Assembly (NCBI GenBank): GCA_028023455.1
Contig: JAQFVV010012398.1
Coordinates: forward strand, 9,012,682 to 9,076,681
Direction of reading: 5' to 3'
DNA length: 64,000 nt
Origin: Epiperipatus broadwayi
Lineage: Eukaryota > Onychophora > Udeonychophora > Euonychophora > Peripatidae
The notes below the pieces were generated by a model. The model made no database searches. It saw only the letters and a list, made by a program, of their open reading frames with translations, and was not told the origin of the DNA. The translations under genes were made by a program, and so were the position numbers. Numbering within the stretch: position 1 is the stretch's first letter; each line of letters starts with the position of its first letter. Positions 62,001 through 64,000 of the stretch are shown here, piece after piece.

Positions 62001-63640
62001 CTTAACTTGCAGAACATTGGATCCAATAAATAAATTAGAACTTGTAAATATTTTTAAATATTAACAGATTTTACTGTAGATTCAGATTTAAATGAGATCT
62101 ATAGGATGGTAATTAATATTCTACTAAAAACTATTGTACAATAATTAATTGATAAAAAAAAAAGCAGCAATCCACCAATAAACTTGCAAATGAGATAGGA
62201 TAATATATAAAGAAAAAATGAAATATAAAAATATTTTTACATGATTCATTTAATACAATTGAATATCTAAAATTTTTTGAAATGGTAGCAAAAGAATTAA
62301 TAATATAAATTAAATATACTGATATTAATTCATATAGAATAAATGATAAAGATATGTGTAAAAATTTGTGATCTGAATCATATAAAGAGTGCTATTTTGG
62401 AATAAAGTGCATCTGGTGGTTCATTCATCTTTATCATAAGAATATATTATAGAATAAAAATTTTCAGTATATCTAAAGATAACATTATACATATCAGATA
62501 TTAGTATTTAACTGAGATTTAAAATTTATTTTGGACTAAATATAATTTTTATTATAATAAATCCATTAATAATCATCATTAATATATTTACCTGAAGTCG
62601 TTGACATCAAAGTTGTAAGCATAAAATTTTTGATAACATTTGTAAACAATTAGAAATATAATTGTAAAATAATAAACATACTCTTAGAAAAAAAACAGAA
62701 GTTTTAAAAATATAAAACAATATTTTAGTATTGGATAAAAAGTTGTTTAAGCAATGAGAAAAAAAGATAGATTATTATTAAAAAAGAAATAACATCATGA
62801 CATGACTAGAAAAGTTTATCAAAGGACTATATAATATTAAAGAACAAAAAAAGAAAATAACATTAATAATTATATCTGAGTTGCTAAGTATTTTAAATAA
62901 AGACATAAGACATACAATTAAACCAAAATGCAGAAAATGGTGTAATTATTATTATCTTAAAAAAAAAAAACAGATAACAAAATAGAGAAATTGTTGTAAA
63001 GACTATATATCAAATGATTAAATGTTAAAGAGGATGTAAAGAAGATTGAACTTTAAGAAAGATATAACTCTTTTGATAGCTTTATAATTTGTCTACAAAA
63101 ACTTTGTAGTCAAATCAACCAAAACAATAATCTTGATTTAAAAATTGTTATAAGTCTATAAATTACATAAAAATGTTAAATGAAATTATAGAATGATCAC
63201 TGAGTATGAGTTGTTAGTATAGTATGCATATATTGAAGCTGTGCATATATACATAAATATATATATATGCTGGCTTCACCATTCACTGTGGACTAACTAA
63301 GACCCTAAGTCCAACCACAGTGAATGTATATTTCTTTTTCAAACTAAATTTATCGTTTTCTCAAATAGTTGCCTAAATTAAAGAAGAAATTGTGTTAAAG
63401 AAAAAAGATTTAATAAAATAAAATATAGAAAGTTAAAATTATATTTGCAACTATTTTTAAAATATATGTTGGAAGAATTCGATAAGATAAATTTTCTTAA
63501 TTAAATAGAATCCATTAAGAAAAGGAATTAATTAATAAAACATTTTCTGAATTAGATAAAAAAATAGATAACAGGAAAAATTTGAAACAATGGGCATGAT
63601 TCGCTACTAATTAGCAGATTAAAAACATAATGGAAAATGG
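56060..63640. other. AT-rich stretch, probable intron of the right-hand gene
   Basis: 7.6 kb without a supported exon or recognisable transposon. Contains a TA run (57891-57905), a GAT microsatellite (58557-58576) and a 12-bp perfect-stem hairpin at 63280-63326. If the exon at 63790-63983 is real, at least the adjacent part is its first downstream intron on the minus strand. Confidence 0.4.
63280..63326. repeat. Short hairpin
   Basis: CATTCACTGTGG (63280-63291) is the reverse complement of CCACAGTGAATG (63315-63326), with a 23-nt loop in which GGACT and AGTCC can add inner pairs. The stem itself is perfect. Confidence 0.7.
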
Positions 63641-63789
63641 GATATAAATAAAGAACTTTTCTTTTGTTCTTGGTCTTATGCTTGCAGGTAACCGGTGCTG
63701 AAGGTCAGAGAGAAATCTTAAGAATTTTGTTGGAAAAAATTTTGCTGAAAGATTGGACAATATAGCAAACTCTTGCTTGCTGTACTTAC

Positions 63790-63983
63790 TTCAAGCTGCA
63801 CTCTATTCTTTCAGCATATAAATAAAAAAAATCCAGAAATGTGTTGCTCTGCAAAAATGCAGGGGTAACTTCTTTGCCTTCGCTCTCCTGAGCTGTTCCT
63901 GAGATCAGAGTCATAATCATGTAAGCCAGCCAGAGAACAAAAGTATCTGCCCTGTATCCGTGAAAACCTGCCCTCAAAAACAT
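63790..63983 (-). CDS. First coding exon of a secreted or membrane protein
   Basis: From ATG at 63983 to a consensus donor GTAAGT (63789-63784): 64 codons plus 2 nt. Residues 15-30 ('FVLWLAYMIMTLISGTA') form a hydrophobic core ending in small residues before QESEGKEV, as in a signal peptide with predicted cleavage after about residue 31. The mature start 'EVTPAFLQSNTFLDFFYLY' and 'AERIECSL' is unrecognised. Base composition is balanced compared with the AT-rich flanks, and the donor falls where the frame would otherwise hit TAA two codons later, which supports splicing. A second frame (63811-63993) over the same DNA is a shadow. Later exons are not identified in the window. Confidence 0.65.
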
Positions 63984-64000
63984 GGAAAAACAAATTTGAA

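Noticed and set aside
61660-63230. Possible LINE remnant
   Set aside because: Some Lys/Asn-rich translations vaguely recall LINE N-termini, but no conserved motif could be placed.

Overview
The window is nuclear DNA from an invertebrate animal, strongly A+T-rich, gene-poor and packed with transposable-element debris. Evidence: spliced-looking exons (pyrimidine tract/AG acceptors, a GTAAGT donor), poly(A)-tailed non-LTR retrotransposons, tRNA-derived SINEs with target-site duplications (TSDs), a Penelope-like element, a Ty3/gypsy element and a 531-bp perfect ATT array. Nothing is bacterial or organellar. I cannot name the species or phylum from sequence alone.

Host genes are sparse. A plus-strand terminal exon (8516-9244) encodes an Asn/Gln/Phe/Ser-rich C-terminus and has poly(A) signals downstream. 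A minus-strand first coding exon at the right edge (63790-63983) encodes a signal-peptide-like N-terminus and ends at a consensus donor, so a gene enters from the right and runs leftwards. A weaker minus-strand terminal exon lies at 24655-24904. An exon-like cassette with acceptor and stop is present twice in tandem (31108-31870), with a third broken copy at 23958-24178.

Layout. 1-4.3 kb: AT-rich, containing one half of an old segmental duplication whose other half is at 41-43 kb. 4.3-6.6 kb: 5'-truncated LINE with poly(A) and TSD. 7-7.4 kb: RTE 3' end and a palindrome. 8.5-9.4 kb: terminal exon. 9.8-12.6 kb: dispersed repeats and a minus-strand RTE-like LINE. 17.5-18.2 kb: Penelope-like fragment with GIY-YIG domain and a hammerhead-like motif. 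22.8-23.4 kb: ATT array. 26.6-30.5 kb: degenerate minus-strand gypsy element. 31-32.2 kb: tandem cassette and a hairpin repeat. 32.4-33.4 kb: hAT/KIAA1586-like remnant. 34-37.5 kb: SINE and three inverted repeats. 42-49 kb: a cluster of three long palindromic elements, each with its own 11-15-bp TSD, among minus-strand RTE copies. 50-52.6 kb: another SINE and a plus-strand RTE LINE ending in a C2H2 finger. 53.8-54.7 kb: two more inverted repeats. 55.9 kb: tRNA-Gly-like SINE. 56-63.7 kb: almost featureless AT-rich DNA.

The most notable signal is the density of long inverted repeats. The 42-49 kb family has a constant right end, variable left ends and variable-length TSDs. Its units are arranged as an inverted, left-truncated copy followed by one or more direct copies. 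That fits neither a classical terminal-inverted-repeat transposon nor an ordinary SINE.
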